From positions 62,001 through 126,000 of the forward strand of contig JAAEMK010000205.1 of assembly GCA_024225635.1 (NCBI GenBank): DNA of 64,000 nucleotides, read 5' to 3'. Position numbers and translations under genes: made by a program. A model generated the notes under the pieces. That model did not search any database. It was given only the letters and a program-made list of their open reading frames with translations, and was not told the origin of the DNA. The DNA is from Desulfobacteraceae bacterium (GTDB lineage Bacteria; Desulfobacterota; Desulfobacteria; Desulfobacterales; Desulfobacteraceae). This document shows, in pieces, positions 56,493 through 64,000 of the stretch. The number at the start of each line of letters is the position of its first letter. The stretch's first letter is position 1.

Positions 56493-57348
56493 TAAATCTA
56501 TGGAACAAACAAAAACGCCTTTTTCAATTTTCTGGCACAAGTTCAAGCAGCGGAAGACCGCCATGGTTGCGGGTATCTTTATCGTGCTCCTGGTGCTCAC
56601 CGCCGTATTCGCCCCCCTGGTGGCGCCCTATGACCCCTTTGAAACCGATTACAGCCTCTCCATGATGGGCCCCACCCTGGAGCATCCGGCCGGGACCGAC
56701 GTCTATGGCCGGGATATTCTCAGCCGGATCATCTACGGTTCCCGGATCTCCCTTGCCGTGGGATTCTCATCCGTGCTCGTGGGCGCCCTGTTCGGGGTGA
56801 CCCTGGGCCTGATATCGGGATTCTTCGGCGGGTTCCTGGACGGCCTGATCATGCGCACCTCGGACGTGCTGTTCGCCTTTCCCGGCATATTGCTGGCCAT
56901 TGCCATCGTGGCCATCCTGGGACCGGGCCTTGTCAATGTGGTGGTGGCCGTGTCGGTCTTTTCCATGCCCACCTTTGCCCGGATCGTCCGGGGCAGTACC
57001 CTGGCCCTGAAGGAAAGCCTCTATGTCCGGGCGGCCACAAGCGTGGGCGCATCCAAGAAACGGGTCATGTTCGTCCATATCCTGCCCGGCACCCTGGGCG
57101 GCGTGATCATTTACTTTACCATGCGCATCGGCACCTCCATCATCACGGCAGCCAGCCTGAGTTTCCTGGGCCTGGGCGCACAGCCCCCCACACCGGAATG
57201 GGGCGCCATGCTTGCGGAAAGCCGTGACTATATCGGAGTGGCGGATCATATGACCCTGTTTCCGGGCATTGCCATCTTTTTGACCGTGCTCTTTTTCAAC
57301 CTTTTCGGCGACGGCCTGCGGTCGGCACTGGATCCCAAAACAAAGTAA
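56485..57348 (+). CDS. Dipeptide ABC importer permease, DppC/GsiD type
   Basis: A 287-residue inner-membrane partner of the DppB-like permease. Typical features: APYDPFETDYSLSMMGPTLEHPAGTDVYGRDILSRIIYGSRISL and the coupling loop YVRAATSVGASKKRVMFVHILPGTL, with a C-terminal LFFNLFGDGLRSALDPK. It begins inside the stop region of the previous gene. Confidence 0.93.
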   Translation: MSNKSMEQTKTPFSIFWHKFKQRKTAMVAGIFIVLLVLTAVFAPLVAPYDPFETDYSLSMMGPTLEHPAGTDVYGRDILSRIIYGSRISLAVGFSSVLVGALFGVTLGLISGFFGGFLDGLIMRTSDVLFAFPGILLAIAIVAILGPGLVNVVVAVSVFSMPTFARIVRGSTLALKESLYVRAATSVGASKKRVMFVHILPGTLGGVIIYFTMRIGTSIITAASLSFLGLGAQPPTPEWGAMLAESRDYIGVADHMTLFPGIAIFLTVLFFNLFGDGLRSALDPKTK

Positions 57349-57390
57349 TCTGTGGTAAAGTAAAATCATAACCGAAAGAGAAAACAAAAA

Positions 57391-58104
57391 ATGAAACCCC
57401 TCATCGCCGTCATCGGCCATACCGACGTGAACCGCTTTGGATCAAACACGACCTCAACGCCCCTGGCCTATACCTCATCCATTGAAAAAGCCGGGGGCGT
57501 CCCCGTGATCGTCCCCTTTACGGAGGATTACAGCGGTCTTCCGGCCGTGGCGGACCTGGTTCAGGGTTTTCTGTTCCCCGGCGGCTATGACGTTGACCCT
57601 GACTTTTACCATGAAGCGCCGTCAAGCAAGCTTGGAAAAACGGACAAGGCCCTGGACCGTTTTCAGCTGGCGGTCCTGGAACTTGCCATGGAGCGGGAAA
57701 AGCCGCTCCTCGCCATCTGCCGGGGCACCCAGTTGATCAATGTCGCCCTGGGCGGCACGCTTTTCCAGGACATCCCCTCCCGGTTTGAGTCTTCCACCCT
57801 GAAGCACATGCAGGAAACCCTCACCTTTGATACGGACCATAGCGTTGAGATTGACCCCGGTTCCAGGCTCCACGATCTGTTCGGCCCCCGCATGGAGATC
57901 AATTCCCGGCATCACCAGTCCATCAGGGAGCCCGGCAAAGGCCTTGAAATAACGGCCCGGGCCCCGGACGGCGTGGTTGAGGCGGCCCAGCACAAAACGC
58001 TTCCCATGGACCTTGTCCAGTGGCACCCGGAACTGATGCTGCAAAAGAACGATGCCATGCTCCCGTTGTTTCAATCCTTTGTGGAGAAATGCAAAAACCA
58101 ATGA
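57391..58104 (+). CDS. Class I glutamine amidotransferase-like peptidase (C26, PuuD-like)
   Basis: A 237-residue hydrolase of gamma-glutamyl bonds. The nucleophile is in LLAICRGTQLINVALGG, the His-Glu pair in VQWHPEL, and the N-terminal PLIAVIGHTDVNRFG is typical of the peptidase C26 branch (PuuD, gamma-glutamyl-GABA hydrolase). With the dipeptide importer and IadA, it suggests use of gamma-glutamyl or other isopeptides. The stop overlaps the regulator start as ATGA. Confidence 0.9.
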   Translation: MKPLIAVIGHTDVNRFGSNTTSTPLAYTSSIEKAGGVPVIVPFTEDYSGLPAVADLVQGFLFPGGYDVDPDFYHEAPSSKLGKTDKALDRFQLAVLELAMEREKPLLAICRGTQLINVALGGTLFQDIPSRFESSTLKHMQETLTFDTDHSVEIDPGSRLHDLFGPRMEINSRHHQSIREPGKGLEITARAPDGVVEAAQHKTLPMDLVQWHPELMLQKNDAMLPLFQSFVEKCKNQ

Positions 58105-59816
58105 AAAGACTGGTAATCATAGGGCTTGAGCACACCTTCCTGCAAATGGTGATGGACCAGGTCCGGGAACTTGCCGCAGGAGAAATCAAGGCCAGGACCG
58201 TCTCATTGAACGAGCTGGCCGAAAAGCCCCTGGCAGCGGATGAAACCGCCCTCTATTTCTCCAGGGGCGTCAAAGCCATTGTTGAAAAGATGTCCCCCTT
58301 GTGCCGCCATTATATTTATGCCCGGCGGGAGGCCCTGGTCTTCAACATGCGGGACCTGTTCGCCCTTGAACCGGGCAAAAAGATCCTGGTGGTCAATGAC
58401 ATCAAGACCAACACCGAAGAGATGACAAAGGATCTTGAAAGCTTTGGGCTGGATCATCGGTTTTTTCCCTATTACCCGGACGAACCCCTGCCCCAAGAGA
58501 TCGACCGGGTGGTCACGGCCGGGGAGAGGATGCTGGTGCCCCTCACCCTCACCGGCATACCCGTCATCGATATCGGCCTGCGGTTCATCAGCCTTGACAC
58601 CGTATATGCCATATTTGATCATTTCGGCATCCCCTACACCCATGCCTGCCTTGCCCGGCACTACATGCGAACCATGATGATGCTGTCCGACAAATGGCCG
58701 GTCTTGGGAGAGGAACGGTTTCGCCGCCCGGCCTGGTTCGGCATCCGGGACGACATCTCCGCCCCCTTTACCTTTGAGGACCTGGTCCGGGAGAGTCCGG
58801 CCATGAAAGCCTTTTGCCGGGACGTGAAACGAATGGCGGCCACCCCCACGCCCATCCATATCCACGGCCGTACCGGCACGGGCAAGACCAAGATTTCCCA
58901 AGCCGTTCACAATGCCTCGCCATTCGCCCAGGGCCCCTTTATCTCCATCAATTGCGCGGCCCGGCCCCCGGAGATCCTGGAACGGGAACTGTTCGGATGG
59001 GAGGACGGGAGCGTCACCCACAAGAGCCTGTTTGAAGCAGCGGAGAACGGCACCCTGTGCATCGAGGAGATCAACAGGCTCCCGGAAAAACTCCAGGCGG
59101 GACTGCTCCAGGCCATAACCGAGGGCCAGATCATCCATTCCAACGGAAGCGGGGTCGTGGATATCAACGTGCGCCTGATCACCACCTCGAGCCTGCACCT
59201 TGAAAAACTGTCCCCCATGATCTTCAACCAGGAACTGACCTTCCTGATCACCCGGCATATCTGCCGGGTGCCCACATTGCCGGAGCGCATGGAGGATTTT
59301 GAGCCCCTGATAGCCAATTACCTTTCAACCGGCCTTGGCAAACCCCATTGCACCGTCCCCAGGGAAACCGTTGACGCCCTCAGGGCCCACACCTGGGAGG
59401 GCAATGTCCAGGAGCTTTACAATGTGCTCCAGCATGCCGCCGTGTGCATGTCCGGGGACCGGCTTTCCATACATAACCTGCCCTATTATATTACCCGGCA
59501 GGCATCTGCGGAGCAGCCCCTCGACCCCCCCGGAGAAGATGATTTTTCAACCATCACCCGGGATATTACCACCCACGGATTTCTCGAGGAAAACCGGGAG
59601 ATCCTCAAGATCTACCAGGAGGGCAAAGCAAAGAACCAGGCCTATGGCCGGGCCATGATGCTCAAGCGCCTCCAGGAAAAGGGGTTCAGCCTCTCCCAGC
59701 AGCAACTCCGGCTGAAGCTTGAGCGAATGAACAAACTGGGCCTCCTGATTGTGAGACCCGGACGGGGCGGAACCACCATTTCCGCAAAAGGGGAGCAATA
59801 CCTGAACACCCTTTAG
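58101..59816 (+). CDS. TyrR-like AAA+ transcription regulator lacking GAFTGA
   Basis: Start at the ATG at 58101, overlapping the previous stop by four bases. The 571-residue protein has an N-terminal sensor of about 220 residues that resembles PrpR-type domains, then a sigma-54-activator-type AAA+ domain (about 245-475): Walker A GRTGTGKT, ISINCAARPPEILERELFG, Walker B GTLCIEEI and VRLITTSS. The GAFTGA loop that contacts sigma-54 is replaced by EDGSVTHKS, and the arginine-finger segment is altered. The last 80 residues look like a winged-helix rather than a Fis-type domain. It is probably a sigma-70-acting repressor or activator of this cluster. Confidence 0.8.
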   Translation: MKRLVIIGLEHTFLQMVMDQVRELAAGEIKARTVSLNELAEKPLAADETALYFSRGVKAIVEKMSPLCRHYIYARREALVFNMRDLFALEPGKKILVVNDIKTNTEEMTKDLESFGLDHRFFPYYPDEPLPQEIDRVVTAGERMLVPLTLTGIPVIDIGLRFISLDTVYAIFDHFGIPYTHACLARHYMRTMMMLSDKWPVLGEERFRRPAWFGIRDDISAPFTFEDLVRESPAMKAFCRDVKRMAATPTPIHIHGRTGTGKTKISQAVHNASPFAQGPFISINCAARPPEILERELFGWEDGSVTHKSLFEAAENGTLCIEEINRLPEKLQAGLLQAITEGQIIHSNGSGVVDINVRLITTSSLHLEKLSPMIFNQELTFLITRHICRVPTLPERMEDFEPLIANYLSTGLGKPHCTVPRETVDALRAHTWEGNVQELYNVLQHAAVCMSGDRLSIHNLPYYITRQASAEQPLDPPGEDDFSTITRDITTHGFLEENREILKIYQEGKAKNQAYGRAMMLKRLQEKGFSLSQQQLRLKLERMNKLGLLIVRPGRGGTTISAKGEQYLNTL

Positions 59817-59909
59817 AATACCCCTGTTCCGGAGAGATCCAATAAACAGGTCAATACAAGACCGGGCAACCGGCCCAACCCATAGCAGAAAATAGCAGGA
59901 CATAAAAAC

Positions 59910-60770
59910 ATGATTGTATATTTCAATGATGAATTCATGGAAAAAGACAAGGTTTGCATCTCCCCGGATGACCGGGGATTTTTATTTGCCGACGGCCTCT
60001 ACGAAGTGATAAGAAGCTATAAGGGCTACCTTTTCCAGGCAAAGGAACACCTTGACCGGCTGAGCTACGGCGCAACCCACCTGAAGCTGGGAAGAACCGA
60101 TTTCTCGGAACTGGAAGAGATCGCCAGGGAACTTCTCTCCCGAAACGGCCTTGAATCCGAGAACGCCACCATCTATTTCCAGGTGACACGGGGAGTTGCC
60201 AAACGGTCCCATGCCTTCCCCACCCCGGCACCGGCCCTGACCGTCTATGCAGCCGCCTCGAAATTTGATCCCGCGGCTGCCGACAGGAAAAGGGAAAACG
60301 GCATCAGCGCCATCACCATTGCCGACACCCGGTGGGCCCGGTGCGACATGAAGACCACGGCCCTGACCGCCAATATCCTGGCCAACCAGGCCGCCGTTGA
60401 AAACGATGCCCAGGAAGCCATCTTTATCCGGGACGGGGTCATGCTGGAAGGCACCCATTCCAATTTCATGGCCGTGTTTGACGATGTCCTGGTCACGGCC
60501 CCCTTATCCAATTATATCCTTGGGGGCATCACCCGGAATTTCATCCTCGGCCTCTGCCGCCGGGAGAACATAAAGGTGGAAGAACGCCCCATCTTTGAAA
60601 AGGATATCCACATGGCGTCGGAGATGATGATCGTGGGAACCACCACGGAGATCACCCCCATTGTCAGGATGAATCACACCCTTTTCAGGGCCGGCAAGCC
60701 CGGCCCGGTTGCCCGGGCCCTCCAGGCGGCCTACCAGCGTGAAATCGATCACCTGGCAAGCTTGAAATAA
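59910..60770 (+). CDS. Class IV aminotransferase, D-amino-acid transaminase type
   Basis: A PLP enzyme of 286 residues. The lysine K148 in RCDMKTTALTANILANQ and EGTHSNFMAVFDD are the family motifs, and the R/D-x-K spacing fits D-alanine aminotransferase more than branched-chain enzymes. It would convert D-Ala or D-Glu to keto acids, joining the peptide uptake genes upstream. The start is an ATG 93 bases after the regulator. The exact substrate is inferred. Confidence 0.9.
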   Translation: MIVYFNDEFMEKDKVCISPDDRGFLFADGLYEVIRSYKGYLFQAKEHLDRLSYGATHLKLGRTDFSELEEIARELLSRNGLESENATIYFQVTRGVAKRSHAFPTPAPALTVYAAASKFDPAAADRKRENGISAITIADTRWARCDMKTTALTANILANQAAVENDAQEAIFIRDGVMLEGTHSNFMAVFDDVLVTAPLSNYILGGITRNFILGLCRRENIKVEERPIFEKDIHMASEMMIVGTTTEITPIVRMNHTLFRAGKPGPVARALQAAYQREIDHLASLK

Positions 60771-60796
60771 TCAGCAGAACAGAAATGCAGTTCCGT

Positions 60797-60820
60797 GCCT
60801 CCGCCAGATCCGGCGGAGGC
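60797..60820. terminator. Perfect 9-bp stem-loop after the aminotransferase
   Basis: GCCTCCGCC (60797-60805) and GGCGGAGGC (60812-60820) with a 6-base loop. No T-run follows, and the next bases are the start of the repeat array. Confidence 0.5.
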
Positions 60821-60822
60821 CT

Positions 60823-60950
60823 GAAAAAGGGGACAGATCTATTTTTCAACTAAAAGATAAATAAAGCAATATTCTGCCAGTCCAACACCCATCATCACTT
60901 CGGTGACGGGGTCTTTTTTATTTCTACGCTTTCGTTCCAATTCAATCTAT
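60823..60950 (+). repeat. Direct repeat unit 1 (128 bases)
   Basis: Starts GAAAAAGGGGACAGATCTA and ends in CAATCTAT. The middle holds a TCAC-TTCG-GTGA hairpin with flanking ACCC/GGGGT and a T-rich tail (60897-60920), which looks like an intrinsic terminator. The GGGGACAGATCTATTTTT head matches REP ends associated with Y1 transposases. Confidence 0.88.
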
Positions 60951-61138
60951 GAAAAAGGGGACAGATCTATTTTTCAACTAAAAGATAAATAAAGCAATAT
61001 TCTGCCAGTCCAACACCCATCATCACTTCGGTGACGGAGTCTTTTTTATTTCTACGCTTTCGTTCCAATTCAATCTATAAGATGTGATGCCGTTTCCTTT
61101 TGCCCTGCTGATTCCAAGGGCTGATGTTAAATTCAGGG
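60951..61138 (+). repeat. Direct repeat unit 2 (188 bases)
   Basis: The first 128 bases match unit 1 except one base (GGGG becomes GGAG in the hairpin). They are followed by 60 bases, starting AAGATGTGATGCCG, that recur after unit 3. Confidence 0.88.
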
Positions 61139-61406
61139 GAAAAAGGGGACAGATCTATTTTTCAGCTAAAAGATAAATAAAGCAATACTCTGCCAGCCTA
61201 TAGCTCTTCGCATATGAATTGAGCCCGGTTCTTAATTATAATAGGTAAAGCAGGTATCAATTCGATTGCGAACGTCTATAACACCCATCATCACTTCGGT
61301 GACGGGGTCTTTTTTATTTCTACGCTTTCGTTCCAATTCAATCTATAAGATGTGATGCCGTTTCCTTTTGCCCTGCTGATTCCAAGGGCTGATGTTAAAT
61401 TCAGGG
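61139..61406 (+). repeat. Direct repeat unit 3, interrupted
   Basis: The first about 60 bases match units 1 and 2 with a few changes; about 82 unrelated bases (61199-61280) are inserted; then the terminator-like half and the 60-base tail of unit 2 follow. The following stretch to 61650 shows no gene that I can support. Confidence 0.82.
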
Positions 61407-61650
61407 TCCAGGTAGGTCTCCGCTCCAGTCCTTGAACCAGGGGCTGAAAAAGGAAGACATGGCATTCCAAACGCCTGGGGATAACATCCGAGAACTACAG
61501 GTAGATTTTATGAAAACCAAAATTCACCCGCCAAGTAAGCGCTTCCCAAGGCAATCATGTTATTCTTACGGACTCCTCATACAATACAACCATAGCGGCA
61601 AGCAGCATTGTCCGGGTCTATTGCACTGAAAGCGCTAATATATAAAAGAA

Positions 61651-61676
61651 AAAAAATAAATCTGTCCCCTTTTTTA
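61651..61676 (-). repeat. Inverted REP-like end
   Basis: AATAAATCTGTCCCC is the reverse complement of the GGGGACAGAT(C/T)TATT head of the three direct units. It closes the array and touches the stop codon of the amidase gene. Confidence 0.8.
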
Positions 61677-63086
61677 TTCATTTCGTGGCCATGGCATGGC
61701 TTGTTCCAACTCAAAGGCGAGTTCAAGGAGCCGCTTTTCCTGGCCCAAAGCCGCGGCGAATTGTACCCCTACGGGTAACCCATCCCTGCTCTGCCCCAGG
61801 GGCAAGGAGATTGCCGGGGCACCGGCAAGATTCTGATACGCGGTAAAAGGGATGAATTTCTTAAGCCGTTCAAAGGCGATATCAAAATCCAGTTCCGTAC
61901 CCAGATATCCCAGTTCAGGTGAGGCATCCGACGCGGTCAGGGAGAGGAGAATATCATATTCCTCAAAAAAACTCTCATACGCCCGGGCGAATTTTCGTAA
62001 CCGTCTTATTACAAAGGGAGTTTTAAGAATATTGTTCCGGTAATGACGGCTCAGCCCGAAAGTAAACTTCTCAAGCTTGTTTTTGTCTATGGGGCTCCCG
62101 GTTACCTTATGCCCAAAATGATGAAAAGAAAACGCCAGCGCGGCCCAGTAGAAGAAAAAATCATCCATTACCTGTTTATGGAACGGAAACGGAACTTCTT
62201 CGACCTTGTGGCCGAGTTCCTCACAGACCTTACCCGCTTTGATCACCTGATCAACAGCACTTGAATTTTCGGGTGAAAAACAGGGTGCGTCCGTAACCAA
62301 TGCGATACGCAATCGTTGTTTTCCCGGATGTGTCACCAGACCAATTCCGGGCAGTTCGGGATTGGCGTAACACTTTTCCGCCCCGGCGTAAAATGCAGCC
62401 GTATCCCGTACCGTTCGACTCAGAATGCCGTGGCTGACGAGATTTATCGGCATTTTATCGGCCCCGTCCCTGTTGGGTAACCGTCCCAGGGAAGGCTTGA
62501 GTCCCACCAGTCCGCAACATGCCGCAGGAATACGGATCGAGCCTCCTCCGTCATTTCCATGGGCAATCGGAACCACCCCGGCGGCAACAAGCGCGGCCGA
62601 TCCTCCCGAGGAACCGCCTGTCGAGTGATCCAGGTTCCATGGGTTGCGTGTGGGTCCGTTGACAAGGGGTTCTGTTGTCGCCGTCAGCCCCAGTTCCGGA
62701 AGAGCGCTTTTACCAAGGGTTACAAACCCCATGGCGTTGAACTGGGAGACAACTTTGCTCGACGTCGCAGCAGGCCTTTCGGATACGGCCCGGGAGCCGA
62801 AACGGGTGGGCACCCCCGCCACATCGTCGGTGTCCTTGATAAAGGAAGGAACACCGCCAAACGGGGCGTTTATTATGATTTGTCCGGCCTGAACCAGCGC
62901 CTGCTCAAACGTTTCCGTGGCAATGGCATTGATGCTCGGGTTCACTTTTCGGGCACGTGCGATGGCCGCCTCAACAACCTCCACAGCCTTGATTTCTCCT
63001 GCCGCAATCAATTCGGCCAGTTCAACGCCATCCAGGGTTCCCAACACGTCATTGCAGTATGCGCTTGCGATCTTCTTCTTTTCCAT
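61674..63086 (-). CDS. Amidase signature-family hydrolase
   Basis: A 470-residue amidase. The Ser-cisSer-Lys triad is K84 (SFIKDTDD), S159 (STGGSSGGS) and S183 (GGGSIRIPA). General similarity is to 6-aminohexanoate-cyclic-dimer hydrolase and other non-GatA amidases; no gatC/gatB genes adjoin. The substrate is unknown, perhaps a small amide. It reads toward the repeat array, whose REP-like end overlaps the stop codon. Confidence 0.93.
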   Translation of the reverse strand: MEKKKIASAYCNDVLGTLDGVELAELIAAGEIKAVEVVEAAIARARKVNPSINAIATETFEQALVQAGQIIINAPFGGVPSFIKDTDDVAGVPTRFGSRAVSERPAATSSKVVSQFNAMGFVTLGKSALPELGLTATTEPLVNGPTRNPWNLDHSTGGSSGGSAALVAAGVVPIAHGNDGGGSIRIPAACCGLVGLKPSLGRLPNRDGADKMPINLVSHGILSRTVRDTAAFYAGAEKCYANPELPGIGLVTHPGKQRLRIALVTDAPCFSPENSSAVDQVIKAGKVCEELGHKVEEVPFPFHKQVMDDFFFYWAALAFSFHHFGHKVTGSPIDKNKLEKFTFGLSRHYRNNILKTPFVIRRLRKFARAYESFFEEYDILLSLTASDASPELGYLGTELDFDIAFERLKKFIPFTAYQNLAGAPAISLPLGQSRDGLPVGVQFAAALGQEKRLLELAFELEQAMPWPRNE

Positions 63087-63165
63087 ACGTCTTTGCCTCC
63101 ATGATTAACAGTGTGCGAACGTCACAATCAGCTGCGGGTTGTTCAGGATCGCTGTATTATGGTTG

Positions 63166-63654
63166 TCAGGTCCGGCCAAACCCAAGTACTCTATTTTCAA
63201 TCATTCCACTTCCGAATTCAAACCTGTATTGACCAATATCCTTGAATCCGAATTTTTTATAGAATGCGATGGATTTATTGCGAACCCAGGTATAGAGCCA
63301 GAATCTGTCCCCATATCGAGCCTTGACTTCCAATAACAATTTTCGGCCGATACCTTTCCCCTGAAAAGGTCCCTGGACATAGAGCTTCTCTATTTCAAAC
63401 CCGTTTTCCTCACCCTCAAACCGGGATTCCAGGTTCACCAGTGTGTACCCCCGAAGATAAATGCCATCAACATAAACCAGCAACCTATAATTTTGTTTAT
63501 GCAGCAATCCTTTAAAATGTTTTTCCGTGAAGGTGGATAATGCATACTCTGAATTCTCAGTCCGAATGCCATCAATGGCATAGGTCTGAAGCCACACTTG
63601 TAAAGACAGTGCGGCAAGATTAATGCAATCCCCTTCATTTGCCTCTCTGATCAT
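63166..63654 (-). CDS. GNAT-family acetyltransferase
   Basis: Start at the ATG at 63654, preceded by GAGGAGATGGA; the in-frame ATG at 63687 lacks a site. The 162-residue protein has FEIEKLYVQGPFQGKGIGRKLLLEV with the acetyl-CoA loop QGKGIG and a terminal NKSIAFYKKFGFKDIG. The substrate is unknown. Confidence 0.9.
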   Translation of the reverse strand: MIREANEGDCINLAALSLQVWLQTYAIDGIRTENSEYALSTFTEKHFKGLLHKQNYRLLVYVDGIYLRGYTLVNLESRFEGEENGFEIEKLYVQGPFQGKGIGRKLLLEVKARYGDRFWLYTWVRNKSIAFYKKFGFKDIGQYRFEFGSGMIENRVLGFGRT

Positions 63655-63734
63655 TCCATCTCCTCTTTTTGGCAAGGTATACACCATGTAACTAAATTTG
63701 GACTAAATTGCCCCGGACTTTTGGGTCAGTCGAA

Positions 63735-64000
63735 TCAACCGACATTACAGAGTTCCATGGATATCGCCCCAACAGGACACGCCGTTACGCAAAGCCCGCA
63801 CCCAAGGCAGGCGTCGGCATCATATTCCATTTTTTCATCCTGCAAAATCCGGGCGCCAAAAACGCACCTGTCAACACAGTCTCCGCAATGGACACAATCC
63901 CCGGCACTGGTGACAGCGACGTATTCCGAACGGACCATCAAATCGTTACGTCCGAATTGTCTGACGATCTGAAAATCATGGCAACAGCATGAACAGCAAC
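63735..64000 (-). CDS. 4Fe-4S protein, 5' end beyond the window
   Basis: The frame is open from the right edge to the stop at 63735. The part seen begins with a dense cysteine group, CCSCCCHDF, then about 18 residues, then a ferredoxin-type pair of motifs (CVHCGDCVDRC and CLGCGLCVTACP). Two [4Fe-4S] clusters are expected from the latter; the first group could hold another. A TTG at 63941 might start a shorter protein, but the open frame and cysteines upstream make a truncated longer protein more likely. Confidence 0.85.
   Translation of the reverse strand, partial: CCSCCCHDFQIVRQFGRNDLMVRSEYVAVTSAGDCVHCGDCVDRCVFGARILQDEKMEYDADACLGCGLCVTACPVGAISMELCNVG

Noticed and set aside
60823-61406. CRISPR array
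   Set aside because: Units are 128 to 188 bases long, almost contiguous and without regular unique spacers; no cas genes are present.
61432-61629. A 65-codon plus-strand frame after the repeat array
   Set aside because: No ribosome site, no recognisable motif and repeat-derived surroundings; I cannot support it as a gene.

Overview
The window looks like a chromosomal segment of a Gram-negative, Desulfobacterota-type bacterium, most probably Desulfobacterales; this is inferred from gene content and base composition, not from a search. The support is an LptD gene, a CysK-CysRS-like fusion, DUF3786/[4Fe-4S] proteins, many ferredoxin-type and periplasmic-binding-protein genes, and a GC-rich third codon position. 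I see no rRNA, tRNA, CRISPR array, prophage or intact insertion sequence.

Layout. Positions 1-3621 (minus strand) hold tmk, a cysteine synthase/CysRS-like fusion and the start of an unrecognised gene, apparently one operon. Positions 3740-15990 (plus) run from lptD through a NusG paralogue, HU, holB, ricT, metG and a penicillin-binding transpeptidase to a very large GlmS-like protein. Positions 16000-22610 are accessory: two related long palindromes bracket an orphan OpuAC-type binding protein, a secreted papain-like protease and a diguanylate cyclase with three binding-protein modules. Positions 22615-27009 (minus) carry pyrG, a LolA-like exported protein, eno and trmO. Positions 27287-31278 hold galE, a HEAT-repeat/receiver-like protein and small unknown genes. 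Positions 31448-34464 form a biotin operon (birA-bioY-bioM-bioN) behind a textbook BirA operator. Positions 34454-40535 are a patchwork of binding protein, acetyltransferases, a tandem Cys-rich protein, a ClpP-fold lipoprotein, a truncated phosphoesterase, a rhomboid protease and a Rieske-like protein. Positions 40816-44115 are pstSCAB without phoU. Positions 44135-46538 hold an [Fe-S]/LuxR regulator candidate and a DUF3786 protein sharing the same four-cysteine motif. Positions 46671-50531 hold a cyclophilin, a ferredoxin-nitroreductase, an alkyltransferase-like protein and a second diguanylate cyclase. Positions 50844-60770 form a long plus-strand cluster for unusual peptides: isoaspartyl dipeptidase, a complete dipeptide ABC importer, a C26 peptidase, a TyrR-like AAA+ regulator and a D-amino-acid aminotransferase. 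Positions 60797-61676 are a gene-free array of direct repeats carrying REP-like ends. The right edge holds an amidase, an acetyltransferase and a truncated Cys-rich ferredoxin.

Best candidates for something new are: the CysK-CysRS-like fusion, which keeps the zinc-site residues but has lost both ATP-binding signatures (HIGH and KMSKS); the 1239-residue GlmS-like protein with an internal glutaminase cysteine and extensions on both sides of the conserved C-tail; the [4Fe-4S]-LuxR regulator beside a DUF3786 protein; and the isopeptide/D-amino-acid cluster with a regulator lacking the sigma-54 contact loop.
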